Made by a program: the position numbers and the translations under genes. Shown in pieces: positions 37,827 to 46,661 of a stretch of 64,000 nucleotides of DNA; position 1 is the stretch's first letter; each line of letters opens with the position of its first letter. The DNA lies in assembly GCA_937899835.1 (NCBI GenBank), contig CALCCE010000238.1:38538-102537 (forward strand), given 5' to 3'. Origin of the DNA: an uncultured Flavobacteriales bacterium. GTDB lineage: Bacteria > Bacteroidota > Bacteroidia > Flavobacteriales_G > Salibacteraceae. The notes under the pieces were generated by a model. It was given only the letters and a program-made list of their open reading frames with translations. It was not told the origin of the DNA and did not search any database.

Positions 37827-38066
37827 GGCAACACGCCAATACGATTGTTGCCAAAAGACGGGATGCGCATGGGCAACACAAGGAAAAGCGTATGGCAACA
37901 GGTTGATCTTGGCAACAGGTGAGGCATGGCAACAGGTTGGTTTTGGCAACAAGTGATGTCTGGCAACACCCAATGCCCGGCAACACTTTTGTTGCCTTAT
38001 TTTCATTTCTATACTAAACAACGCTTCGTTTTGCTGTTAGGCAACAGTGGACTCATTTTGGCAACA
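37827..38066. repeat. GGCAACA heptamer array with 17-bp period
   Basis: Twelve exact copies of GGCAACA or its complement in 240 bp. Plus-strand copies start at 37827, 37872, 37894, 37911, 37928, 37945, 37962, 37979, 38040 and 38060; TGTTGCC starts at 37846 and 37990. The six from 37894 to 37979 are spaced exactly 17 bp. The 10-base remainders of the first units are similar (GGTTGATCTT, GGTGAGGCAT, GGTTGGTTTT) and then drift, so a tandem 17-mer has decayed except at the heptamer. The 37979 and 37990 copies form a hairpin with a four-base loop followed by a T-rich stretch. Frames across it are not coding: 17 is not a multiple of three. Not a CRISPR. Confidence 0.85.
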
Positions 38067-38095
38067 TTTGGTGTATTGGTTTGCCTAAAGGCGGT

Positions 38096-38530
38096 TCACG
38101 TACTAAAACTTGGGTGAGCATTTAAAAGTATTGGCAATGGTTTTTCAAAAGGCCACAACCATTTATATATCCAGTTGCCAAACCCCGTTACTACCGTGCC
38201 GTCTATTTGATCCAGAAATTGGCCCACTTCTTCGCGAGTTGGTCGGTGGGCAAAAAAGAACGTATCACCTTTGAATACATGCATGGCTTTGGCTTCAGCT
38301 AATTTGCTTACTCCCAATCGATGCATAGCAGTGTCATACCGAGCCGACCATTCGCTGTACACAAGGTTGGGCATTTCCCAACTCGGGTGTTCAGCATAGA
38401 AACCCACCGGGTAGAAATTTTCAATTCCCCAATAGCCGGTAAGTTTTTCTCTACCCAGGTCATCAAGCTGACTGCTCCGATACCTGCGACCAAATGGTAA
38501 ATAGTGTCGAGAGACACCGGATTGTTCCAT
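38096..38530 (-). CDS. Hypothetical protein
   Basis: A 144-residue frame with coding-like composition, e.g. PNLVYSEWSARYDTAMHRLGVSK-type and TFFFAHRPTREEVGQFL segments. No signal peptide, membrane helix or family that I recognise. The first ~35 residues are less convincing, and an overlapping frame (38308-38691) also reads plausibly for a while, so the true N-terminus may differ or a frameshift may be present. The 5' side runs into a copy of the dispersed GAGAACG repeat, and the 3' side into the GGCAACA array. Confidence 0.5.
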   Translation of the reverse strand: MEQSGVSRHYLPFGRRYRSSQLDDLGREKLTGYWGIENFYPVGFYAEHPSWEMPNLVYSEWSARYDTAMHRLGVSKLAEAKAMHVFKGDTFFFAHRPTREEVGQFLDQIDGTVVTGFGNWIYKWLWPFEKPLPILLNAHPSFST

Positions 38531-38571
38531 ACCAACCCTGTGTTTTTACAGAGCGAGGGTCCGAGAACGAT

Positions 38572-38640
38572 AGAAGAAGGGTAAAATAGCACGAAGACGG
38601 TGGTTGAGAGCGAGCAGCTTTGCTGCTTTGGTGGTCTTAC
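38572..38640 (+). repeat. Dispersed intergenic repeat, copy upstream of the reductase gene
   Basis: The segment resembles the one at 39234-39300: both have AGAAGGGT(A/G)AAA(T/C)AGCACG near the start, then a GAGAGCG core and a hairpin (AGCAGC-TTT-GCTGCT at 38613-38627). Together the two copies flank the reductase gene as direct repeats. Confidence 0.6.
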
Positions 38641-38742
38641 TAGATCGTTGGAAATTGATTTACCCGATCGAAGATTATGGGCTATGGACATGATCGTGCT
38701 TGTAGATTATTACTTTCGTTTACCAATCAATTGAATCTGCAA

Positions 38743-39231
38743 ATGTCCACCATTCCCCTTATCCTCAACGGCAGTGCCCGCCACGATGGCAACATGTCCA
38801 AGGTCACCCGCCAATTGATGGCCCATAGTGGTGGAGAAGAAGTGGTTTTGCTGGATTTGCAATTGGAACACTACACTTATGGCACGTCTCCATCGGATGA
38901 CTTTCTGCCTTTAATTCAACGTTTTCTGCAACATCACGACACCTTGGTTTTGGCTACTCCGGTGTATTGGTATGCCATGTCGGGGCGAATGAAAGTGTTT
39001 TTTGATCGGCTCACCGATTTACTTACTGCAGAGAAAACCATTGGTCGCCAATTGCGCGGAAAAAACATGGCGGTTGTTACCACCTCCGCAGGAGGAAATT
39101 TAGGAGACGATTTTTGGATTCCATTTCAAGCAAGTGCAGATTATTTGGGCATGCACTATTTAGGAGGTTGGCACACTACAGACGATTCCAGCATGGCAGA
39201 AACAGTTGAGCGCATGGCGGCAAATCTGTAG
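38743..39231 (+). CDS. Flavodoxin-fold NAD(P)H-dependent FMN reductase
   Basis: A 162-residue protein of the NADPH-dependent FMN reductase / flavodoxin-like fold family. The N-terminal phosphate-binding loop is LILNGSARHDGNMSKV (about 7-22), followed by DTLVLATPVYWYAMSGRMKVF-type flavin-contact region (about 72-92, with ATPVYWYAMSG) and VVTTSAGGN. Such enzymes reduce quinones or other acceptors via FMN. The ATG at 38743 is chosen because the loop should lie near the N-terminus; the frame is open to 38677. The gene is flanked on both sides by copies of a dispersed repeat. Confidence 0.85.
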   Translation: MSTIPLILNGSARHDGNMSKVTRQLMAHSGGEEVVLLDLQLEHYTYGTSPSDDFLPLIQRFLQHHDTLVLATPVYWYAMSGRMKVFFDRLTDLLTAEKTIGRQLRGKNMAVVTTSAGGNLGDDFWIPFQASADYLGMHYLGGWHTTDDSSMAETVERMAANL

Positions 39232-39233
39232 TG

Positions 39234-39300
39234 AACAGCAGAAGGGTGAAACAGCACGCCGGCGGAAAACGAGAGCGGCTTCGCTGCTAAAAGAAGTTTT
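39234..39300 (+). repeat. Dispersed intergenic repeat, copy downstream of the reductase gene
   Basis: Diverged copy of the 38572-38640 element: AGCAGAAGGGTGAAACAGC, a CGAGAGCGG core and the hairpin AGCGGC-TTC-GCTGCT at 39274-39288. It begins right at the reductase stop codon. Confidence 0.6.
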
Positions 39301-39374
39301 TAATTGGTTGACCGTCCTTGCTCTCACTCTCACTCTCGCTTTCACTCTCGTCTTCTCTCTCTTTGAACTTCTCG

Positions 39375-39382
39375 TAGTTTTG
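39375..39382 (+). promoter_or_regulatory. Predicted -7 box of hrpB
   Basis: TAGTTTTG is an exact TAnnTTTG match 11 bases before the ATG. It follows a pyrimidine-rich CTCTCACTCTC stretch. Confidence 0.45.
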
Positions 39383-39393
39383 CAGTCTCCCTT

Positions 39394-41898
39394 ATGGCAA
39401 ATACACCTTTTGATCCAGCCAGCACAGGACTTCCCATTGTAGAAGTGGTGCCTGAAGTGCGTGAAAAATTGACTACTGGCAATACCCTGATCGTGCATGC
39501 GCCACCGGGAGCCGGAAAAAGTACGGTGTTGCCACTCGTGTTGTTGGATGCCGATTGGTTGGGCGATCAAAAGATCATTTTGTTGGAGCCTCGGCGACTG
39601 GCCGCCAAAACCATTGCGCAACGCATGGCCGAGTTGCTGGGCGAAAAAGTAGGTCACCGAGTAGGCTATCGCATTCGATTTGAAACCAAGGTGAGTGCCG
39701 AAACCCGTATCGAAGTCGTGACGGAAGGTATTCTTACCCGAATGTTGCATAGCGACAATGCACTGGAAGGGGTAGGCATCGTAGTGTTCGATGAGTTTCA
39801 CGAACGGAGCATCCACGCCGATGTGGCCCTGGCTTTGGCCCGGGAAAGTCAAGCCATTTTACGGCCCGATTTGCGCATCCTCATCATGTCGGCTACGCTC
39901 GATCTGCCAGAACTCACCCATTTGTTGCAAGCCCCGGCCGTGGAAAGTCAAGGGCGCCAATACCCTGTAGACCTGCGCTATGCTGGTGAGCAAGACGTGC
40001 GCCTGATGCCGGAGCTTACCGCCCGTATTGTAGTGCAAGCCTTGCAAGAAACATCGGGTGATGTGTTGGTGTTTTTGCCCGGGCAAGGTGAAATCCGCAA
40101 ATGCGAAGAGATTTTGCGCAAGCAAACCAAAGGCATTTCCATCCACCCGCTTTATGGGCAGTTGTCACCCGGCAAGCAATACAGCGCCATCATGCCCCAC
40201 AAAGAGGGAATTCGCAAAGTGGTGCTGGCCACCTCCATCGCCGAAACCAGCCTCACCATCGAAGGCATTGGAGTAGTGGTCGATTCGGGCTTTGGCCGTA
40301 CTTCCCGCTTTGACCCAAAAACCGGCTTGAGTCGTTTGGAAACCATTCAGATCACCAAAGATTCGGCCGATCAACGTGCTGGCCGTGCTGGCCGGCTTGG
40401 TCCCGGAGTGTGCTACCGCATGTGGAACAGCACTACCCAGCACCGCATGGCGGCCCACCGCACGCCCGAAATTTTAGAAGCCGACCTGGCTTCTTTGGTG
40501 TTGGACCTCGCCCAATGGGGTATTCGTGATGCGGCCCAACTTACCTGGCTGAGTCCACCACCGCAAGGCGCTTTGGCACAAGCCGATGAATTGCTGCACG
40601 ATTTACAGGCCCTGGAACACGGCCAATTGACGGAGCATGGAAAAGCCATTCACCAGTTGCCTTGCCACCCACGCCTGGCTCACCTGCTGCTTTTTGCCCG
40701 TGAGGAAGGCCTCGAAGCCTTGGCTACTGATTTGGCGGCTTTGCTGGAAGAGCGCGATCCTTTGCCGCGCGATTCGGGTATTGATATCAACCTGCGCATC
40801 GAAGCACTGCGCAGACACCGCCGTGAAAAACGCAACGATCGCCGGATGAACACGATTGCCAAAGTGGCCCAATCGTACCGTCAAATGCTCGACATTTCGG
40901 AAGACAACCGCGATTTTAGCGACCTGGACACAGGCCTGCTGCTGACGCAAGCCTATCCCGAACGCATTGCTCACTCCCGGCCGGGCAACAATGCTCAATT
41001 CAAACTCGCCAACGGCAACCTGGCGATGGCCGGACACAAAGACGATCTGGCCTTTGAGCCTTGGCTGGCCATCGCACACTTGGACCCACGAGACGGCATG
41101 GGCAAAATATTTTTGGCCTCCCGGCTCAATCCCAAAGACCTCGCACCCTTGGTGCAAGAAAAAGAGGTGGTGGCGTGGGATTCAGACGATGGTGGCCTCA
41201 CCGCTGAATTGCAATTGCGCATTGGTAGCATTGTGCTACAAAGCAAGCCATTGCCCGATCCAGACCCGGAGCGCCTTCAGGAAGCCATTGCCGAGGCAGT
41301 GGAGCGGGAAGGGCGACAGCTGTTGTCGTTTGACGAAGCGGTGGAGCAGTGGCAACACCGGGTGCTGAGCCTGCGCAAGTGGCAGTCCGAGGCCAGCTGG
41401 CCCGACGTGAGCACCAACAACCTGTTGCACACCAATCGCGATTGGTTGGGGCCTTATTTGGGCAAGGTGCGCAAACCGGCGGACCTCAAAAAGATCAACC
41501 TGTTGGAAGTGCTGCAATATTCGCTGGACTACGAACAACAAACGGCTCTTGAGCGCCTGGCACCTGCGAAACTGGAAGTGCCCAGTGGCTCAAAAATCCG
41601 GTTGCGCTACCACAGCAACGGTGCTCCACCAGTTTTGGCGGTGCGCTTACAGGAAATGTTTGGTTTGGCCGATACGCCCATGGTGAACGATGGCCAACAG
41701 GAAGTGCTGTTGCATTTGCTTTCTCCGGCTTCGCGGCCAGTCCAGATCACCAGCGACCTGCGCAACTTTTGGAACGAGACGTATTTTGAAGTGCGCAAAG
41801 AGTTGAAACGGCGGTATCCCAAGCACCATTGGCCGGATGATCCCTGGACGGCAGAGGCAGTGCGAGGCGCGAAACGCCGGAAGCCTAAATCTTCTTGA
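39394..41898 (+). CDS. hrpB: ATP-dependent helicase HrpB
   Basis: An 834-residue DEAH-box protein, the usual HrpB length. Helicase core: motif I APPGAGKSTVLP (about 45-56), DEFHERS as motif II, SATLD as motif III, and DQRAGRAGRLGPG as motif VI. The HA2-like region and the HrpB C-terminal domain (RLRYHSNGAPPVLAVRL-type segment near 730-750, then YPKHHWPDDPW) follow. HrpB is a putative RNA helicase whose cell role is not well defined. Isolated transcription unit with its own -7 box. Confidence 0.95.
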   Translation: MANTPFDPASTGLPIVEVVPEVREKLTTGNTLIVHAPPGAGKSTVLPLVLLDADWLGDQKIILLEPRRLAAKTIAQRMAELLGEKVGHRVGYRIRFETKVSAETRIEVVTEGILTRMLHSDNALEGVGIVVFDEFHERSIHADVALALARESQAILRPDLRILIMSATLDLPELTHLLQAPAVESQGRQYPVDLRYAGEQDVRLMPELTARIVVQALQETSGDVLVFLPGQGEIRKCEEILRKQTKGISIHPLYGQLSPGKQYSAIMPHKEGIRKVVLATSIAETSLTIEGIGVVVDSGFGRTSRFDPKTGLSRLETIQITKDSADQRAGRAGRLGPGVCYRMWNSTTQHRMAAHRTPEILEADLASLVLDLAQWGIRDAAQLTWLSPPPQGALAQADELLHDLQALEHGQLTEHGKAIHQLPCHPRLAHLLLFAREEGLEALATDLAALLEERDPLPRDSGIDINLRIEALRRHRREKRNDRRMNTIAKVAQSYRQMLDISEDNRDFSDLDTGLLLTQAYPERIAHSRPGNNAQFKLANGNLAMAGHKDDLAFEPWLAIAHLDPRDGMGKIFLASRLNPKDLAPLVQEKEVVAWDSDDGGLTAELQLRIGSIVLQSKPLPDPDPERLQEAIAEAVEREGRQLLSFDEAVEQWQHRVLSLRKWQSEASWPDVSTNNLLHTNRDWLGPYLGKVRKPADLKKINLLEVLQYSLDYEQQTALERLAPAKLEVPSGSKIRLRYHSNGAPPVLAVRLQEMFGLADTPMVNDGQQEVLLHLLSPASRPVQITSDLRNFWNETYFEVRKELKRRYPKHHWPDDPWTAEAVRGAKRRKPKSS

Positions 41899-41957
41899 CC
41901 ACATTTCGGTAGCGGGTGGCTGCAATGGAGCGTCTTTCAGTTTTAAATTGCAGGCGC

Positions 41958-41965
41958 TAAGTTTG
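41958..41965 (+). promoter_or_regulatory. Predicted -7 box of the TPR histidine kinase gene
   Basis: TAAGTTTG is an exact TAnnTTTG match; the ATG at 41971 follows five bases later. Confidence 0.5.
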
Positions 41966-41970
41966 TGGTG

Positions 41971-44145
41971 ATGCCTTGCCGCAATGGTATGGTTCTTAAA
42001 AAATGCCCCCTTTTGAATTACTTAAAACCTGCTATTTGGGGTTGTTGGCTGCTTTTGGTCGGTGGTTTGCTGGTTTCGACCACTTTCATCCAGGCCAACC
42101 CGAAAGTCGACTCCCTTTACGCCATCGTTCAAGACGAGGAGAGCGAACCTGACCAGCGGCTGCTTGCCTTTCGCAACTACATTTTGGCTACGTTGTATGA
42201 CAATACAGCGGAAGCCTTACCCGACCTGCAGGATTACCTGCAGCTTTCCATACAGTATTCCGATTCGGTTCGCATGGCACATGCCTACCATTGTTTGGGG
42301 TTTTACCACCGCAAAAAGGGAGATCTTGCGCAGGCAGACTCGGCTATCGCGCGTTCACTTTGGATCGCCCAAGCATCGGAAAATCGCTATTACCTCCTCA
42401 ATGCCTACATCGATCAGGCTTGCTTGTTAGAGGAGCGCGGTGCGTATGCCACTGCTACACAACTCTACCAATCCATTTTGGACACAGCGGTGCACTACCG
42501 CGAGTTTGTGATGGAAGCAAGGGCACACATCAACCTGGGAAACCTGTATGAAGTGCAAGGGAGTTACCTCGAAGCGCTGGACCACCTGCAACGGGCACTT
42601 CAACTGTGCGAGCAGAAAAAGATAGTCGGTTTCCTGGCCAGCACCTTGCTAAGCTTGGGCAATATCAATGCAGCCATTGGCGATTTATCAGCGGCCGAAG
42701 GGTACTATCAACAAGCGATTGCGGTTTCAGAAAAACAACACAACAACAATACCTTTCAATTGGCTTTGATCGAATATGCCGACTTGCTTCAAAAACAGGA
42801 AAGGTCGGCACTTGCACGGCAAACCCTTCAGCAATTGCTGCAGTTAAGTGAAAGATTGCCCAACCGAAGGGAGCAAGCCCGGGCCCATTACTTGCTGGCA
42901 GAGCACTACTTAGAAACCAAAGCGGTAGAAACAGCCAAAGGACATCAGCAAAAAGCGTTGCAGTTGCTCGGTTCCTACCCCAATGCCTTGGAAACGGCTT
43001 ATGCTCATCAGGTTTCGGGCAGGCTTTTCCTGCAAACCAATGCTAATCGGGAGGCACAAAACCATTGCCTGCAGGCCGATAGCATCAACCGGCAATACAA
43101 CGATGTTGAATTGCAAAAATCGATCTGTTGGTGCCTCTACGAAGCTTACAAAAGGCAGCAAAAAATGGCTGAAGCCCTGGGTTATTATGAAGCTTACAGC
43201 AGTATTGTGGCGCAGCAAAGCAATACACCGATGGTGAAACAATTGCTTCAAAAGCAACTGGAAACTCAATTACAACACCGTTTGCAATTGGACAGTTTGC
43301 AGCAAAAAGCGCATTTGCAGTTGTTGCAGGTGCAACACGACCAGGAAATTCGCTTACAATGGACGATAACTGCAGTAGTGATGCTTGCCGGAGCTTTGTT
43401 GAGTTTTTTAAGCCTCGTATTATGGAGGGCCTATCAAAGAAACCGCCAGCAAAAAGAGTCGCTGGAAAAAATGAACCGGCTCAACAAGCAGGTGTTTTCC
43501 ATCATTGCACACGATTTTAAAGGGCCCTTAATATCGATGAACATGCTGGCCGACAACTTGGGGCAAAAGCAGTTGAATGAACCATCTCTGCAGCGCTACT
43601 TGCGCGATATACGAGACCAGGTGGCTCAAACGACACATATTATTGACAATTTACTCAATTGGGCCCGTGCAGAGCTGCAACTCCAGCTACACGAAAATCA
43701 ACTGGCCTCTCCGCATACGATTGCACAAGAGTTGATTCGGAGTGGAAGTCAAAAAATTGAGGCCAAGGCCTTGAAGGTAGAAAACCTCATTCCACCCGGC
43801 TTAGAGGTGAACCTGCATCCAGATTTGATGCGCATTGTGTTGCGCAACCTGATGAGCAATGCCATCAAATACAGTCATCCTCAGGGGAGCATTTCGTTGG
43901 AGTACCTTGCCCATAGCCATCAATTGAAAATATCGGATGAGGGCGTAGGCTTGTCTATTGATCAACAGCAACACTTGTTGAAAGATCCGGTGTATTCACA
44001 GTTGGGCACGCATCACGAAACCGGCTTTGGCATTGGTTTATACATCACTTCCGAATTGTTGTTGCGAAAGGGATGGCGGTTGGCCATTACCGGTGCCCCG
44101 GGTGCTGGTTGCACCTGCTTCATCAGTATGCCAATTGGTGGATAA
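41971..44145 (+). CDS. TPR-containing sensor histidine kinase (HisKA type)
   Basis: A 724-residue protein: N-terminal signal or anchor (about 22-42, IWGCWLLLVGGLLVSTTF), a periplasmic or extracytoplasmic array of TPR repeats (about 60-430, e.g. ARAHINLGNLYEVQGSYLEALDHL), a coiled segment, a membrane helix (about 465-488, VVMLAGALLSFLSLVLW), then HisKA with phospho-acceptor His514 (IIAHDFKGPL) and HATPase_c (NLMSNAIKYS, DEGVGLS, GFGIGLYI). It is of the type that senses through TPRs and phosphorylates the response regulator encoded 40 bp downstream. An ATG at 41989 is an alternative start. Confidence 0.9.
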   Translation: MPCRNGMVLKKCPLLNYLKPAIWGCWLLLVGGLLVSTTFIQANPKVDSLYAIVQDEESEPDQRLLAFRNYILATLYDNTAEALPDLQDYLQLSIQYSDSVRMAHAYHCLGFYHRKKGDLAQADSAIARSLWIAQASENRYYLLNAYIDQACLLEERGAYATATQLYQSILDTAVHYREFVMEARAHINLGNLYEVQGSYLEALDHLQRALQLCEQKKIVGFLASTLLSLGNINAAIGDLSAAEGYYQQAIAVSEKQHNNNTFQLALIEYADLLQKQERSALARQTLQQLLQLSERLPNRREQARAHYLLAEHYLETKAVETAKGHQQKALQLLGSYPNALETAYAHQVSGRLFLQTNANREAQNHCLQADSINRQYNDVELQKSICWCLYEAYKRQQKMAEALGYYEAYSSIVAQQSNTPMVKQLLQKQLETQLQHRLQLDSLQQKAHLQLLQVQHDQEIRLQWTITAVVMLAGALLSFLSLVLWRAYQRNRQQKESLEKMNRLNKQVFSIIAHDFKGPLISMNMLADNLGQKQLNEPSLQRYLRDIRDQVAQTTHIIDNLLNWARAELQLQLHENQLASPHTIAQELIRSGSQKIEAKALKVENLIPPGLEVNLHPDLMRIVLRNLMSNAIKYSHPQGSISLEYLAHSHQLKISDEGVGLSIDQQQHLLKDPVYSQLGTHHETGFGIGLYITSELLLRKGWRLAITGAPGAGCTCFISMPIGG

Positions 44146-44151
44146 CGACTA

Positions 44152-44181
44152 TTGCGGTAGGAGGTCCAACCACTAATTTTG
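44152..44181 (+). promoter_or_regulatory. Predicted promoter of the LuxR-type regulator gene
   Basis: TTG (44152-44154), a 19-base spacer, then TAATTTTG (44174-44181): a complete Bacteroidota -33/-7 promoter. The ATG lies four bases after the box, so the regulator gene would have a leaderless message of its own besides any read-through from the kinase gene. Confidence 0.6.
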
Positions 44182-44185
44182 TTGT

Positions 44186-44821
44186 ATGGAAGCAGTTCCT
44201 TTACGCATCGGTATTTTCGACGATCACCCGTTGATCACCAACGGCTTGCGTGCGCTGTTGGCCACCTTGCCTCAATATGAGTTGGTGGTTTGTGAAAATC
44301 AATCTACCGATCTATTGGATCGCTTAAAATCCACTACGGTAGATGTGTTGGTGCTGGACATTGTGGCGCCCAATGTGGAAGGGCTGGATTTGTTCAAAAC
44401 CATACGCAAGACTTATCCAAAACTGAGCATAGTGGCCCATTCCAGTCTCACCAGCACGGTGCTGGTAGACAACCTGTTGCAAATGGGGGTACAGGGCTAC
44501 GTGAGCAAGCGACAGCCTCCGGAAACGCTTTTTAAAGCTTTAGAATCCGTTTGCCGAAATGAAATATACGTGCCAGAACAGTACCAGTTTTTGGTGCAGC
44601 AAAGCACAGTGAATCAAGCGACTGAAACGCTTACCAACCGAGAAAAGCAAATTTTACAATTGATTGCCAAAGGATTGCTCTCCAAAGAAATTGCGGAGCA
44701 GCTATTTATTTCTGCCAATACCGTGGAAAACCACCGGGCCAACTTGTTTCGAAAATTTCAGGTGAAAAATGTGGCGGAGCTCTTGCGGCAAGCCATGCGG
44801 TTGGGGTATTTGGCCGATTGA
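44186..44821 (+). CDS. NarL/LuxR-family response regulator
   Basis: A 211-residue protein. Receiver domain (about 5-120) with FDDHP, predicted phospho-acceptor Asp58 (VLVLDIVAPN) and Lys108 (GYVSKRQ), then a LuxR-type helix-turn-helix (about 145-210; LTNREKQILQLIAKGLLSKEIAEQL, SANTVENHRANLF). It binds DNA as a dimer after phosphorylation. The adjacent TPR kinase is the likely partner, though a HisKA kinase paired with a NarL-type regulator is a less common match than HisKA_3. Confidence 0.95.
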   Translation: MEAVPLRIGIFDDHPLITNGLRALLATLPQYELVVCENQSTDLLDRLKSTTVDVLVLDIVAPNVEGLDLFKTIRKTYPKLSIVAHSSLTSTVLVDNLLQMGVQGYVSKRQPPETLFKALESVCRNEIYVPEQYQFLVQQSTVNQATETLTNREKQILQLIAKGLLSKEIAEQLFISANTVENHRANLFRKFQVKNVAELLRQAMRLGYLAD

Positions 44822-44887
44822 GGTTTTCCGTCCTCCTTTTTATCTACCCTCCTTACTATTTCCTCAAAAAATGGTGAGAAACCACCA

Positions 44888-44918
44888 TTGAAGCACATAA
44901 CGGTGCCCTTTAGTTTTG
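44888..44918 (+). promoter_or_regulatory. Predicted promoter upstream of the class 3 lipase gene
   Basis: TTG (44888-44890), a 20-base spacer, then TAGTTTTG (44911-44918). The lipase ATG is about 155 bases further, so a long leader would result. Confidence 0.45.
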
Positions 44919-45076
44919 GAGGGTGCTTTTTGGAAATGCATGCCTACTTCTCAACCAAGAACCTTGTATTTCTGCTCTATGGGTTTTACCCAAGAGGGCA
45001 CAGGTGAATCTTAATTTAATCCATTATCTACCTCGAATGCTGCCTGGAAAGCGGTGTTTCGAGAAAACAAAAAAAC

Positions 45077-46483
45077 ATGAAAAGAGGATTTGAATTGGCA
45101 GAGGCTCGTGAAATGCTGGGCCTTGCTTATGCAGCCGACCTGCTCGGACCAGCAGGATTTGACAAACGAGTGATCGACTGGAAAAAAGATTACAGCACGA
45201 AGGAAGCCAACCCCTTAAAAGATGACGATGGTTGCCATCACCCTTACCCCGAACAGGTATGGCCCGAGGGATGGACGCCAGGGCTTCCCGATGCTACTCC
45301 TTGGGAGCGGTCGGTGATTGTACCCACCTTGCTAAAAGGAGGCTTGGAAGGCATTGCCCGAGGCATCTTGAAAGAGTATGATGTTTTTGGTTTGAGTAAG
45401 GTGATTGCTGAAAAATGCATGCAACTGATCAATTCCGATAAGGAAGTGGCTGAAGGTTTGAAATTGCTCGCAGCCAACAATGCAGTGGTAACCTACAATG
45501 CGGACCGAAATGCCTACGCCATTGCCTTTGCGGGCACACAAAACATTATCGGCGGATTGGAAGACCTTATTTTTCTTCCGGTATCGGCTGGGCCCATTGT
45601 AGCGAAAGGCCTGGGCAGTCCAACTACTTACATGTACCAGCCGGATCCTCAAAATTTGTCTCCGGTAGGGAAGGTACACCTGGGTTTTCGACTTGCTGTA
45701 GAGCAGTTTACCATCAATGCCGCGAAAGGGGAAAGTTTGATTGAAGCTTTGATGGAGCTCAACAAGCAAGCTCGGGGCAAAGATGCACAAGGTCGACTAC
45801 GCCTCTACATTACCGGCCATAGCCTGGGAGCTGCGATGGGCAGTTTGTTTACCGCATGGTTGCAGGCCAATTCGGTGAATGCCGAGTTCAAAACCAAGTA
45901 TCCGGGGTTTCCTGAGTTGGATTTGAAAATGTACACGTTTGCTACCCCAAAAACCGGGTCTGATCATTTTCTCAAAGCCTTCAACATGGGCCTGACCAAT
46001 GCAGGGAAAGCCTTTCACGTAGACAATCACCTGGATGCGGTGCCCGATATCCCGTTCACGGTGAAGACCTTGTACACCTTCAGCAATCCAGACATGCTCA
46101 CGAAAATGTTTGCCAAAGAAGGTGAGCCGGTAAACAGCGGATTGACCGCCGAAGAAATTGAATCTGAAATTGAGGCAGAAGCCTCGCCAGAAAAGAAAAA
46201 AGGATTGATCCGTAACTGGATTCAGAAAATTGCAGCAGCCCCTTTTGCAGCGACCGGCTATACCATTGCCCAAAGTGATTACGGCCATATAGGTAGCCCG
46301 ATTCATATACGAGGCAGTTATCCATTGGCCGCCAAATCTGAAGAAATTGATGGCCGCTTTTTTCCGGGCGATCACCAGCCTCGGACGAGCGACATCAGCA
46401 GTCCGAAAATTATCAAACTGTGGTGGCAACATTGGCCTTGGGTTTATCGCGAAGCATTAGACAACACCTTTGCAGAGGAATAA
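45077..46483 (+). CDS. Cytosolic class 3 lipase-like protein
   Basis: A 468-residue alpha/beta hydrolase of the fungal-type class 3 lipase group. The nucleophile is Ser249 in the elbow ITGHSLGAAMG, preceded by YAIAFAGTQNI as in this family's oxyanion strand. DNHLDAVPDIPF carries the likely catalytic Asp; the final His is probably in the region YGHIGSPIHIRG. No signal peptide is present, and the N-terminus (FELAEAREMLGLAYAADL) is amphipathic. The C-terminal segment has an acidic stretch (AEEIESEIEAEASPEKKKG). The lack of an export signal in a lipase is odd. It might be exported by another route, act on intracellular lipid, or be toxin-like. Confidence 0.88.
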   Translation: MKRGFELAEAREMLGLAYAADLLGPAGFDKRVIDWKKDYSTKEANPLKDDDGCHHPYPEQVWPEGWTPGLPDATPWERSVIVPTLLKGGLEGIARGILKEYDVFGLSKVIAEKCMQLINSDKEVAEGLKLLAANNAVVTYNADRNAYAIAFAGTQNIIGGLEDLIFLPVSAGPIVAKGLGSPTTYMYQPDPQNLSPVGKVHLGFRLAVEQFTINAAKGESLIEALMELNKQARGKDAQGRLRLYITGHSLGAAMGSLFTAWLQANSVNAEFKTKYPGFPELDLKMYTFATPKTGSDHFLKAFNMGLTNAGKAFHVDNHLDAVPDIPFTVKTLYTFSNPDMLTKMFAKEGEPVNSGLTAEEIESEIEAEASPEKKKGLIRNWIQKIAAAPFAATGYTIAQSDYGHIGSPIHIRGSYPLAAKSEEIDGRFFPGDHQPRTSDISSPKIIKLWWQHWPWVYREALDNTFAEE

Positions 46484-46491
46484 GGGCCTCT

Positions 46492-46541
46492 ACCTGCCAG
46501 ACCATCTGTTTCCAAACAATTGGAGGCAGGTGGTCTTTTTG
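46492..46541 (+). terminator. Probable terminator after the lipase gene
   Basis: Arms ACCTGCC (46492-46498) and GGCAGGT (46525-46531), with an inner TCCAA/TTGGA stem (46511-46515, 46520-46524), followed by GGTCTTTTT. AGACCA/TGGTCT (46499-46504, 46531-46536) is a competing pair. Confidence 0.5.
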
Positions 46542-46661
46542 CTTGTTGGTATGGCCTACTAAAACTGGCCAAATCATTATTTCTTCCTGTTGCCTGTAAC
46601 CTAATGGCCTCGAACGGCTTCTAAAGAGGTAGTACCAAGCTACACTTTGAAAACTTTCGAC

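Noticed and set aside
37750..38021. Overlapping minus-strand frames rich in Cys and Leu over the GGCAACA array
   Set aside because: They are translations of the heptamer repeat; a 17-bp period does not keep a reading frame, and all three frames look equally repetitive.
37827..38066. CRISPR array
   Set aside because: Repeats are only 7 bp and spacers 10 bp, two copies are inverted, and no cas gene is nearby.
38308..38691. 127-codon minus-strand frame
   Set aside because: Overlaps the 38096-38530 frame and runs through the dispersed repeat; only a middle part looks protein-like, so I list it as a possible frameshift and not as a gene.
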